In this document: piece by piece, positions 6,481 through 11,758 of the stretch
Position numbering within the stretch: the first letter of the stretch is position 1
Layout: each line of letters opens with the position of its first letter
Assembly: GCA_031272345.1 (NCBI GenBank)
Contig: JAISTZ010000132.1
Location: forward strand, 1-13,798
DNA: 13,798 nucleotides
Direction: 5' to 3'
Origin: Spirochaetaceae bacterium
Lineage (GTDB): Bacteria > Spirochaetota > Spirochaetia > Treponematales > Treponemataceae
Made by a program: the position numbers and the translations under genes
The notes under the pieces: model-generated
Told to the model about the DNA's origin: nothing
The model's database searches: none
Seen by the model: only the letters and a program-made list of their open reading frames with translations

Positions 6481-7197
6481 ATGAAACGCTTTTTTTTGCA
6501 TATCCCTGTAGTTCTTGCGGGCCTTGCGCTCACTGTTTCCTGCGGAACCCTGGGGCGGGACGGGGCCGCCGTGCGGGCCGTGACCGTGCAGGGGAGCGCC
6601 CGGGTCCTTGTGGCCTCTGACCGGGCGGCGGTTTCCCTGTCGGTGGTCACCAGGAACGCCGATGCGGCGGCGGCGGCGGAAGAAAATGCCCGCAGGATGA
6701 CCGCCGTGCAGGAGGCCATCAAGGCCATGGGGGTGGACCCCAAGTCGATCTCCACGTCAAACTACACGGTGAACCGGGAGATGGTCTACCGGGACGGCGC
6801 GAACATCCCCGGGGACTACCGGGTGACAAACCGGCTCAACGTGTCGGTCAAGGACCTTACCTCAGTTGGAAAACTTATCGACGGGGCGATTCAGGCCGGG
6901 GCCAACGAGATGACCTCCCTCACCTACTCCTCCTCGGACACGGAAGCCGCCGTAAAACAGGCGCGGGCCCTTGCGGTCACCCAGGCGCGGGAGGCGGCGC
7001 AGCTTTTGGCGGAAACCTCCGGAGCCGGCCTGGGCAGGGTGCTTTCCATAACCGAGCTCGGCGGCGCCGTGCCCGCGCCCAGACTCATGGTCAAGGCTCT
7101 GGCAGACTCCGCGGCCTTTGAGGAGTCGTCAACCCCTATTTCCGCAACCGACAGCGCCGTCACCGTTACGGTGGAAGTACAATTCGAGCTGAGGTAA
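6481..7197 (+). CDS. SIMPL-domain (DUF541) lipoprotein
   Basis: A 238-residue protein. The ATG at 6481 is chosen over an upstream in-frame GTG because the promoter lies between the two and a signal sequence begins here. Residues 1-20 are a lipoprotein signal (MKRFF, hydrophobic core) ending in TVSC, so Cys21 is the probable lipidated residue. From about residue 30 the sequence fits the SIMPL/DUF541 family (BP26/Omp28-like): VTVQGSARVLVASDRAAVSL near the start, an alanine-rich helix, the ISTSNYTVNRE strand, a YRVTNRLNVSVKDL strand, 'GANEMTSLTYSSSD', a long Ala-rich helix, and a final VTVTVEVQFEL strand. Family members are periplasmic or surface proteins of poorly defined function, sometimes linked to stress or host interaction. 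T8 at 6490-6497 within codons 4-6 is a possible slippage site. serS begins 3 bases after its stop, so they are likely cotranscribed. Confidence 0.85.
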   Translation: MKRFFLHIPVVLAGLALTVSCGTLGRDGAAVRAVTVQGSARVLVASDRAAVSLSVVTRNADAAAAAEENARRMTAVQEAIKAMGVDPKSISTSNYTVNREMVYRDGANIPGDYRVTNRLNVSVKDLTSVGKLIDGAIQAGANEMTSLTYSSSDTEAAVKQARALAVTQAREAAQLLAETSGAGLGRVLSITELGGAVPAPRLMVKALADSAAFEESSTPISATDSAVTVTVEVQFELR

Positions 7198-7200
7198 CAC

Positions 7201-8481
7201 ATGCTGGACTATAAGTTTATCAAGGACAACCTTGAAGCGGTAAAGGCGAACATCACAAACCGCAACATGACCGCCGACGCGGACGAGGTGGTCCGCCTCT
7301 ACGACGGGCGCACCGCCAGGACCACGGCGCTCCAGGCCCTGCAACAGAAGCGCAACGCCAACGCCGCCTCCATGAAGGGCAAACTCGCTCCGGAAGAGCG
7401 GGCCGCCCTGGTGGAAGAGGGCAAAAAGCTCAAGGCGGAAATCGCCCTGTTAGAAGAGGACGTAAAGACCATCGAGTCACACCTTGAGGATGCGGCAAAG
7501 AAGATACCCAACATGGCCCACCCGGACGCGCCCGTCGGCGCCCTCGATTCAGACAACCTGGAAGTAAAGCGCGTGGGGACGCCGAGGACTTTTTCCTTCA
7601 CCCCAAAGGACCACGTGGAGCTCGGGGCCGCCCTTGACCTGATTGATTTTGACCGGGCCGTAAAAGTGTCGGGCCCCAAGTTCTACTACCTCAAAAACGA
7701 GGCGGTGTTCCTGGAAAACGCCCTGGTGCTCTACGGCCTCAACGCGCTCCGCAAGAAGGGCTTCACCCCCTTCATCACCCCGGACGTGGCCAGGGAGGAG
7801 ATTCTCACGGGCATCGGGTTCAATCCCAGGGGGAACGAGTCCAACGTGTACGCCCTGGAGGACGAAAAATCCTGCCTGGTGGCCACCGCGGAAATCACCC
7901 TGGGGGGATACCATTCCGGAGAGATTCTTGACAAGGCAAAGCTGCCCCTCCTCTACTGCGGGCTCTCCCACTGCTTCAGGCGGGAAGCCGGAGGGGCGGG
8001 GCAATTCTCCAAGGGACTCTACCGGGTGCACCAGTTCACCAAGCTGGAGATGTTCGTCTACTGCCTGCCCGAACAGTCCGGCGGCCTGCACGAAAACCTC
8101 CGGCTCATCGAAGAGGAGCTCTTCACGGGCCTGGGGATTCCCTTCCGGGTGGTGGACACCTGCACCGGCGACCTGGGAGCCCCCGCCTACCGCAAGTGGG
8201 ACCTGGAAGCCTGGATGCCCGGCAGGAACGGGGGTGAATGGGGCGAAGTCACGTCAACCTCCAACTGCACGGACTACCAGGCCCGCAGACTCAACGTGCG
8301 CTACAAGGACGATGACGGCAGGAACAAATTCGTCCACATGCTGAACGGCACGGCCATCGCCGTGTCCCGGGCCCTTGTGGCGATTCTCGAAAACTACCAG
8401 AACGAGGACGGCTCAATCACCGTGCCGGAGGCCCTCGTACCGTTCTGCGGTTTTGACCGCATTGTCCCCAGGGCAGGCTGA
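7201..8481 (+). CDS. serS: Seryl-tRNA synthetase
   Basis: A 426-residue class II aminoacyl-tRNA synthetase that charges tRNA-Ser (and tRNA-Sec where present) with serine in the cytoplasm. The length is typical of bacterial SerRS. The N-terminus MLDYKFIKDNLEAV is followed by the long antiparallel coiled-coil arm (about 30-105) that contacts the tRNA variable arm. Motif 2 begins at Cys258 with FRREAGGAGQ and runs to YRVHQFTKLEMF. Motif 3 contains NGTAIAVSRALVAILENYQ, starting at Asn382 with Arg390. The usual motif-2 Ser/Thr after FR is Arg here, and the loop reads GGAGQFSKG, a variant seen among organelle-like and some bacterial SerRS. A GAGG ribosome binding site lies at the end of the upstream SIMPL gene, 3 bases before serS, implying an operon. 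No T-box leader is present. Confidence 0.97.
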   Translation: MLDYKFIKDNLEAVKANITNRNMTADADEVVRLYDGRTARTTALQALQQKRNANAASMKGKLAPEERAALVEEGKKLKAEIALLEEDVKTIESHLEDAAKKIPNMAHPDAPVGALDSDNLEVKRVGTPRTFSFTPKDHVELGAALDLIDFDRAVKVSGPKFYYLKNEAVFLENALVLYGLNALRKKGFTPFITPDVAREEILTGIGFNPRGNESNVYALEDEKSCLVATAEITLGGYHSGEILDKAKLPLLYCGLSHCFRREAGGAGQFSKGLYRVHQFTKLEMFVYCLPEQSGGLHENLRLIEEELFTGLGIPFRVVDTCTGDLGAPAYRKWDLEAWMPGRNGGEWGEVTSTSNCTDYQARRLNVRYKDDDGRNKFVHMLNGTAIAVSRALVAILENYQNEDGSITVPEALVPFCGFDRIVPRAG

Positions 8482-8497
8482 CGGGGCGTGAAAACAA

Positions 8498-8504
8498 AAG
8501 GAGG
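8498..8504 (+). promoter_or_regulatory. Ribosome binding site that fixes the start of the AI-2E-family gene
   Basis: AAGGAGG at 8498-8504 is a near-perfect Shine-Dalgarno sequence 10 bases before ATG 8515. An in-frame GTG at 8488 lies upstream of it and would place the ribosome binding site inside the coding region, so the ATG is the better start. Confidence 0.75.
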
Positions 8505-8514
8505 CACAGACGCC

Positions 8515-9585
8515 ATGGCCAGAAGCATGAGGTTTTCCAGAATGATGCTTGCCGCCATGCTGTTCATCGTTGTCATCATCGTATTCGCAATCCTCAAAGT
8601 CACCGCCCCGGTCACGCTTCCGATAGTCACCGCGATTTTTCTCGCCCTGGTCTTTGAGCCGATTGTCAGATTCCTCAAGGAAAAATTTCACATCCCCTGG
8701 ATCTGCGGAATTTTTCTGGTGATCATCCTGTGCTTTGCCGCCATCTCCATGGTGCTGACCCTGCTGATTTCCAGCGCCCGGTCCATCGTGGCGGTGTACC
8801 CCAACTACGAGGCCAAGGCCCTGCGGGTCTACCGGGAACTCGCGGGGTTTTTCAGACTCCCCTTTGACGCGGAGGTGGGGCTCTTCACGAACCTGTGGAA
8901 TCAGTTCGGATTCCGCTCCTTTGTCCAGTCCTCGGCGCGGACCTTTTCCGGGTCCCTGGTCACGTTCAGCAAAAACGTGTTCCTGGTCACCCTGTTCGTG
9001 GCCTTTTTGCTGGTGGAAATCCGCGCCTTCAGGATAAAACTCAGCGCGGCCTTCCCAAACGCGGGGGAAGGCAGGGTCATGGGAATCATCAACGACACGA
9101 TCCACCAGGTGACCCGCTACTTGTCCATCAAGTTCTTCATCTCCCTGCTCACGGGAATCTGCGTGTTCGCCGGAACCTTTGCGGTAGGCCTTGACTTTGC
9201 GATTGTGTGGGGGTTCCTTGCCTTTGCCCTCAACTTCATCCCCAACTTCGGCTCAATCGCCTCCGGGGTGATTACCACGGGATTTTCCATCCTCCAGTTC
9301 TGGCCCCTTCCGGGAAAAATGGTGATTGTGGGATCGATCATGCTTGGGGTGAATATGATTTTGGGGAACATGATTGAACCCCGCATTCAGGGGCGGAGCC
9401 TGGGGCTCTCCCCGTTCCTCATCCTGGTGTCCCTGTCCATCTGGGGCTGGATATGGGGGTTCGCCGGACTGATTTTCGCGGTCCCCATGATGGCGATCCT
9501 CAAGATCGTCTGCGAAAACGTCGACATGCTCCGGCCCTTCGCCATAATCATGGGCTCCACAATCCGGGAAAAAGCCGAGGGATAA
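8515..9585 (+). CDS. AI-2E family transporter (UPF0118 / PerM-like membrane protein)
   Basis: A 356-residue integral membrane protein. It opens with two hydrophobic segments (about 8-28 and 32-48) and a third near 60-85. A large extracytoplasmic-type loop (about 90-150) follows, then a TM segment around 155-172. The C-terminal half is strongly hydrophobic: LSIKFFISLLTGICVF, FLAFALNFIPNFGSIASGV, MLGVNMILGNMIEPRIQGRSLGLSP, and WGWIWGFAGLIFAVPMMAI. The N-F-I-P-N-F-G-S and G-N-x-I-E-P-R-I-x-G motifs with a downstream G-L-S-P are hallmarks of the AI-2E/UPF0118 exporter family. Members include TqsA (autoinducer-2 export) and others proposed as ion antiporters, so the substrate here is open. The gene starts 33 bases after serS and probably belongs to the SIMPL-serS transcript. 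It ends 26 bases from a convergent gene with no obvious terminator between. Confidence 0.92.
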   Translation: MARSMRFSRMMLAAMLFIVVIIVFAILKVTAPVTLPIVTAIFLALVFEPIVRFLKEKFHIPWICGIFLVIILCFAAISMVLTLLISSARSIVAVYPNYEAKALRVYRELAGFFRLPFDAEVGLFTNLWNQFGFRSFVQSSARTFSGSLVTFSKNVFLVTLFVAFLLVEIRAFRIKLSAAFPNAGEGRVMGIINDTIHQVTRYLSIKFFISLLTGICVFAGTFAVGLDFAIVWGFLAFALNFIPNFGSIASGVITTGFSILQFWPLPGKMVIVGSIMLGVNMILGNMIEPRIQGRSLGLSPFLILVSLSIWGWIWGFAGLIFAVPMMAILKIVCENVDMLRPFAIIMGSTIREKAEG

Positions 9586-9611
9586 GGGGCATTATCACAG
9601 TGCGGGACATT

Positions 9612-9944
9612 TTATGTGTCTTCAAGGGCCTTATCAATGAAGGCCTTGTCACCCGCATCGATGAGCTGCTTTTTTTCCAGCACGTAGGTGAGGTTCTTAA
9701 AAGCATTGCCGAGGTGGGCGAAGTCGTTGAACTTGAGCGCATCAATCCTGGAATTGAGGCGCGCCTCTGTCGCGGCAATGTCCGCCTTGAGTTCGCCCCT
9801 CACCGTAGCGATTTCGGCCTTCACCTCGACGAAGCGCTTGTCCATCTTGGCGTTTTGAAGGAGAAAGCCGCCGACTATGACGACCATGAGGATTATAGTA
9901 CGGAGATTCTCTCCGGTTAAGACAATATCGACTAATGATTCCAT
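9612..9944 (-). CDS. Small membrane-anchored coiled-coil protein, unknown function
   Basis: A 110-residue protein. The ATG at 9944-9942 is favoured because GAGAGG (9958-9953) is 8 bases upstream; the alternative ATG at 9950 would be only 2 bases from it. After a short N-terminus, a single hydrophobic segment (about 16-29, IILMVVIVGGFLLQ) is followed by NAKMDKRF. A heptad-like Ala/Glu/Lys-rich helix comes next (about 34-70, with VKAEIATVRGELKADIA), then a conserved-looking FNDFAHLGNAFKNLTYVLEK stretch and a short charged tail. It carries its own promoter and lies after a terminator, so it is an independent unit. I do not recognise a named family; similar short TM-plus-coiled-coil ORFs are common in spirochaete genomes as hypothetical proteins. 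A role at the membrane, or as a partner of the adjacent toxin-antitoxin genes, is speculation. Confidence 0.7.
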   Translation of the reverse strand: MESLVDIVLTGENLRTIILMVVIVGGFLLQNAKMDKRFVEVKAEIATVRGELKADIAATEARLNSRIDALKFNDFAHLGNAFKNLTYVLEKKQLIDAGDKAFIDKALEDT

Positions 9945-9964
9945 AAGCATAACCTCTCAGTATG

Positions 9965-9993
9965 AGTCTACCACCGTTCCGGGGGGATGTCAA
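9965..9993 (-). promoter_or_regulatory. Promoter of the small membrane coiled-coil gene
   Basis: Read on the minus strand: TTGACA (9993-9988), a 17-base spacer that begins T-CCCCCC, then TAGACT (9970-9965). The expected start site is about 10-15 bases ahead of the ribosome binding site. The -35 begins 3 bases after the T run of the preceding terminator. Confidence 0.7.
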
Positions 9994-9996
9994 GGC

Positions 9997-10028
9997 AAAA
10001 AAAACGCCCCCCATCGCTGGGAGGCGTT
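9997..10028 (-). terminator. Rho-independent terminator of the toxin-antitoxin block
   Basis: On the minus strand AACGCCTCCC (10028-10019) pairs with GGGGGGCGTT (10012-10003), a 10-bp stem with one G-T pair around a 6-base loop. A run of eight T follows (10004-9997), partly shared with the stem base. It lies 40 bases after the stop of the HigA-like ORF. Confidence 0.88.
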
Positions 10029-10068
10029 CCTATGTGTGCGTTGCCCCGCGCCGATGAATCGGGGGAAT

Positions 10069-10281
10069 TCAGCCGGCGTGAGAAGTCCCCGCTTTTGCGC
10101 CGCCTGCGGCATAAGCAGGGACTGGAGCGGATACGCCGCAGGCACCGCCGCTGGTTTCGGGGACGGTGCAACCCGCCTCGAACTCACACAACTGTTCGGC
10201 GGTGATTGCCCCTATTTCGTATAAATCTTTTGCCGACTCATAGACATGTTTCATAAGCCGGTTCCTGAATTTCTGTGCCAT
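10069..10281 (-). CDS. Short HigA-type antitoxin-like protein, probably truncated (no HTH)
   Basis: A 70-residue ORF whose first ~40 residues (MAQKFRNRLMKHVYESAKDL, then YEIGAITAEQLCEFEAGC) resemble the N-terminal helix pair of HigA-like antitoxins of HigB/RelE-type modules ('...ihEta.gLyeaGvidk.tmreFde.CL'). In complete members a helix-turn-helix DNA-binding domain of about 50 residues follows. Here the ORF instead continues into an Ala/Gly/Pro-rich tail, and the coding DNA of the tail contains a 9-bp GC-rich inverted repeat (10102-10143). This suggests a repeat insertion or decay replaced the C-terminal domain. GGAGG lies only 4 bases before the ATG. Immediately upstream is a fragment of the matching toxin's C-terminus, so this looks like the remains of a toxin-antitoxin pair. 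Loss of function is an inference; it could still be translated. Confidence 0.6.
   Translation of the reverse strand: MAQKFRNRLMKHVYESAKDLYEIGAITAEQLCEFEAGCTVPETSGGACGVSAPVPAYAAGGAKAGTSHAG
10102..10143. repeat. GC-rich inverted repeat inside the tail of the HigA-like ORF
   Basis: GCCTGCGGC (10102-10110) and GCCGCAGGC (10135-10143) are perfect 9-bp inverted arms separated by 24 bases. They coincide with the low-complexity Ala/Gly tail of the ORF, where family similarity ends, which is compatible with insertion of a short mobile palindrome. Copies elsewhere cannot be checked from this window. Confidence 0.5.
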
Positions 10282-10289
10282 AACGCCTC

Positions 10290-10364
10290 CTAAAACTCAC
10301 TATATTTCCCCGCCAGAACAAGCGCGTCAAATTGCGCATCCGTCAGAGCCAACTGGCTTCCCAG
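10290..10364 (-). pseudogene. C-terminal remnant of a HigB/RelE-type toxin (COG4737-like)
   Basis: Twenty-four codons ending in TAG (10292-10290) encode LGSQLALTDAQFDALVLAGK followed by YSEF. This looks like the C-terminal tail of HigB-like RelE/ParE-superfamily toxins, which end in 'la..lLaLtdaqldalv..g.lieV'. There is no ATG in frame, only a possible TTG, and the RelE catalytic core is absent. The stop lies 9 bases before the HigA-like ATG, the normal toxin-antitoxin order and spacing for this family, and the next gene's GGAGG follows the stop. The N-terminal part was evidently lost, with the small ORF at 10372-10584 now joined upstream. The reading is too short for certainty without a database search. 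Confidence 0.5.
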
Positions 10365-10371
10365 TTGCCGC

Positions 10372-10584
10372 CTACTGTGCTATCCGCACGAGGCGGCTCC
10401 TGCCGTCTGTGCCGACTGGTTCAAGACGGAAGCCCGCTTGGGCGAAGCCGTCGTTCATAAAGCGGCGGTAGCCTTCCGGGTCGCCCTCGAAACGCTTCTG
10501 AATTGCCCGCACTTCAGCCTGGCGGTCGCGCATTTCGCGCATGATTTCGTCGTTTTCCTCATCCATCATTTCTCTGTAAGTCAT
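10372..10584 (-). CDS. Small charged protein downstream of PIN toxin, possible antitoxin or partner
   Basis: A 70-residue hydrophilic protein (MTYREMMDEENDEIMREMRD at the start). A long charged helix (about 5-35) is followed by FEGDPEGYRRFMNDGFAQAG and a short basic beta-like end (FRLEPVGTDGRSRLVRI). GGGAGGA is placed 6 bases before the ATG. The start overlaps the preceding truncated PIN ORF by 26 bases, the tight coupling typical of toxin-antitoxin pairs. Short helical proteins of this kind commonly accompany PIN-domain toxins of the 'TWNCxHL' type, so it is probably the antitoxin or accessory protein of that module. I cannot name a family with confidence. Confidence 0.6.
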   Translation of the reverse strand: MTYREMMDEENDEIMREMRDRQAEVRAIQKRFEGDPEGYRRFMNDGFAQAGFRLEPVGTDGRSRLVRIAQ

Positions 10585-10885
10585 TTTGTTCCTCCCGTAG
10601 GATGATTTCGTTTATATTCTCCGGTGTTACAAGTTTTGACGTCCACAGCCCATGTTTGTCATTGTGCTCCAGCACTGCGGTGTAAGCCGCCGGTCCCAGA
10701 TGGCTACAGTTCCAGGTCATCAGGTAGTTTACTCGATTATCCACGCATACGGCAAGGTGAATGCAGTCGGAGGCGGATCGCTCGGGGATGTGGAGTAATT
10801 GCCGATATTCCGCAGCAAGTGTTTTGACATCTTCTGTGACTGGAAACGGCTCAATTCCATAAAGAAACTCAAGCCGCCGCGCCAC
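10559..10885 (-). CDS. N-terminally truncated PIN-domain toxin (likely remnant)
   Basis: A 108-residue ORF from a GTG at 10885 with no Shine-Dalgarno. It matches only the C-terminal two-thirds of a PIN-type toxin: VARRLEFLYGIEPFPVTEDV (in-frame codons included), IPERSASDCIHLAVCV with Asp40 and His43, and YLMTWNCSHL (54-63), ending in LVTPENINEII. Complete members have about 55-65 more N-terminal residues carrying the first catalytic Asp and a conserved Glu. The reading frame stays open upstream of the GTG, but those codons are read out of frame from the end of the preceding PIN gene and show no family similarity. The usual Asp before 'yLlTWN' is Asn53. Loss of acidic residues predicts no nuclease activity. 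It appears to have been joined behind the intact PIN gene by recombination about 22 bases after that gene's stop, while keeping its downstream partner. Confidence 0.65.
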   Translation of the reverse strand: MARRLEFLYGIEPFPVTEDVKTLAAEYRQLLHIPERSASDCIHLAVCVDNRVNYLMTWNCSHLGPAAYTAVLEHNDKHGLWTSKLVTPENINEIILREEQNDLQRNDG

Positions 10886-10907
10886 ATCGCTGGGAGCCGA
10901 CTGCGCC

Positions 10908-11333
10908 TTATTCCGCTGCCGCGCTATGCAGCGACACGACCTTCAGCACTTCCGGCGGTATGCGGAAGAAGGGCTTGGTTGGACCTTCAAAGGTGAGCAG
11001 TTCGTCGGCGCCGGCTTCGATGGCGCACGCGGCGTGGAGAGCGTCCATGCCGGCGAGGCCGTAGGTGTTAGCCAAGTCGTGCGCCCGTTTGATAATGGCG
11101 TCGTTGGAGTACACGTAGATAGCGGACCGGAAGATACCCTCGGTGAATGCCACTTGCTTCGCCCGCTTGTTGTAGCGCATTTTTGGCAGGGTCTCCAGTT
11201 CCACGTAGTCACTCACTACCCGGCGCCGCTTTGTGTCTGTCAGAAACCGCATGGCTCTTTTTGCAATTTCGACTTCATCAGACAGGGCATTGATGATGAG
11301 GTTCGCGTCGATATACGACTTTAGTAGTTCCAT
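10908..11333 (-). CDS. PIN-domain toxin (VapC-like ribonuclease)
   Basis: A 141-residue PIN-domain protein. The family's acidic metal-binding residues are visible: Asp9 in SYIDANLIIN, Glu45/Glu47 in DYVELETLPK, Asp97 in GLAGMDALHAA, and Asp110 in AGADELLTFE. VapC-type toxins cleave tRNA or rRNA and are held inactive by a cognate antitoxin. The length matches complete VapC proteins. The ATG overlaps the end of the upstream antitoxin-like ORF by 13 bases, so the pair is translationally coupled. A GAGGG sits about 11 bases ahead of it. It is the only member of this toxin block that looks fully intact. Confidence 0.85.
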   Translation of the reverse strand: MELLKSYIDANLIINALSDEVEIAKRAMRFLTDTKRRRVVSDYVELETLPKMRYNKRAKQVAFTEGIFRSAIYVYSNDAIIKRAHDLANTYGLAGMDALHAACAIEAGADELLTFEGPTKPFFRIPPEVLKVVSLHSAAAE

Positions 11334-11563
11334 AACCGGTTAAAACCCTCGCCCCCGGCGCGTTCGTCCGCCCACATTTCATCGAACTCTTCTTGCGTGA
11401 GGTATCGCATCCCCTCCCTGTGGGCCGCCTCCTTTAACTCCCAGAGGCGCTTCTCGAGCGCCTTGCACTCCCGCTTGTACTGCTCGTACTCTTTGTCTGT
11501 CAGGACTTCCCGGCGCTTTGCGGGGGTACTGCTCTCTGTAACGGTAACTTTGTCGTCAAACAT
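11321..11563 (-). CDS. VapB-like antitoxin (partner of the PIN toxin)
   Basis: An 80-residue highly charged protein. It has a short polar N-terminus (MFDDKVTVTESSTPAKRRE), a long Lys/Glu-rich helix with KEYEQYKRECKALEKRLWEL, then a YLTQEEFDEMWADE stretch and a short tail. AAGGAG is placed 6 bases before the ATG. It overlaps the PIN toxin start by 13 bases and is the first gene after the promoter, the classical antitoxin-first order. The sequence does not show an obvious AbrB, RHH or Phd fold, so the antitoxin role is inferred from position and size. The long helix is suited to wrapping a toxin. Confidence 0.7.
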   Translation of the reverse strand: MFDDKVTVTESSTPAKRREVLTDKEYEQYKRECKALEKRLWELKEAAHREGMRYLTQEEFDEMWADERAGGEGFNRLWNY

Positions 11564-11583
11564 ACTTTACTCCTTGTGATGAG

Positions 11584-11612
11584 AGTCTACGCTATCCGGC
11601 CCCCATCGTCAA
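11584..11612 (-). promoter_or_regulatory. Promoter of the toxin-antitoxin block
   Basis: On the minus strand TTGACG (11612-11607), a 17-base spacer starting AT-GGGGG, and TAGACT (11589-11584). The transcription start would fall about 10 bases before the ribosome binding site of the antitoxin. The -35 starts 3-4 bases after the T run of the upstream terminator, the same layout as the promoter at 9965-9993. Confidence 0.65.
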
Positions 11613-11615
11613 GGT

Positions 11616-11649
11616 AAAAAAGCCGCCCCCCCGTAAGGAGAGGCGGCTT
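11616..11649 (-). terminator. Rho-independent terminator after the large lipoprotein gene
   Basis: On the minus strand AAGCCGCCTCTCC (11649-11637) pairs with GGGGGGGCGGCTT (11632-11620), a 13-bp stem with two G-T pairs and a 4-base loop, followed by T residues to 11616. It lies about 110 bases after the lipoprotein stop codon. Confidence 0.9.
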
Positions 11650-11653
11650 GTCG

Positions 11654-11709
11654 CGTAACGTTTCCCCAGAGGGAACCGTTACGACACCGGCGTACTAGCG
11701 GTAGCCGCT
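11654..11709 (-). other. Structured 3' region: two hairpins between the lipoprotein stop and its terminator
   Basis: CGTAACG (11654-11660) pairs with CGTTACG (11677-11683); after one mismatch a further 5 bp close a 4-base loop. A second small hairpin is AGCGG-TAG-CCGCT (11697-11709). Neither has a T run, so they are separate from the terminator at 11616-11649. They may stabilise the 3' end of the lipoprotein mRNA or belong to a small 3'-derived RNA; this is inference. Confidence 0.5.
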
Positions 11710-11758
11710 CCCATTTGGTCGCGGCAATCGTCAGAGCCGGTTACACGTTAGGAGCTTG

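Noticed and set aside
8413..9105. Minus-strand ORF of 230 codons opposite serS end and the AI-2E-family gene
   Set aside because: Highly charged His/Gly/Asp-rich antisense product of a membrane-protein gene, a typical shadow.
11654..11683. Integron attC-like site
   Set aside because: The hairpin ends (CGTAACG/CGTTACG) do not fit the RYYYAAC...GTTRRRY consensus, and no integrase is present.
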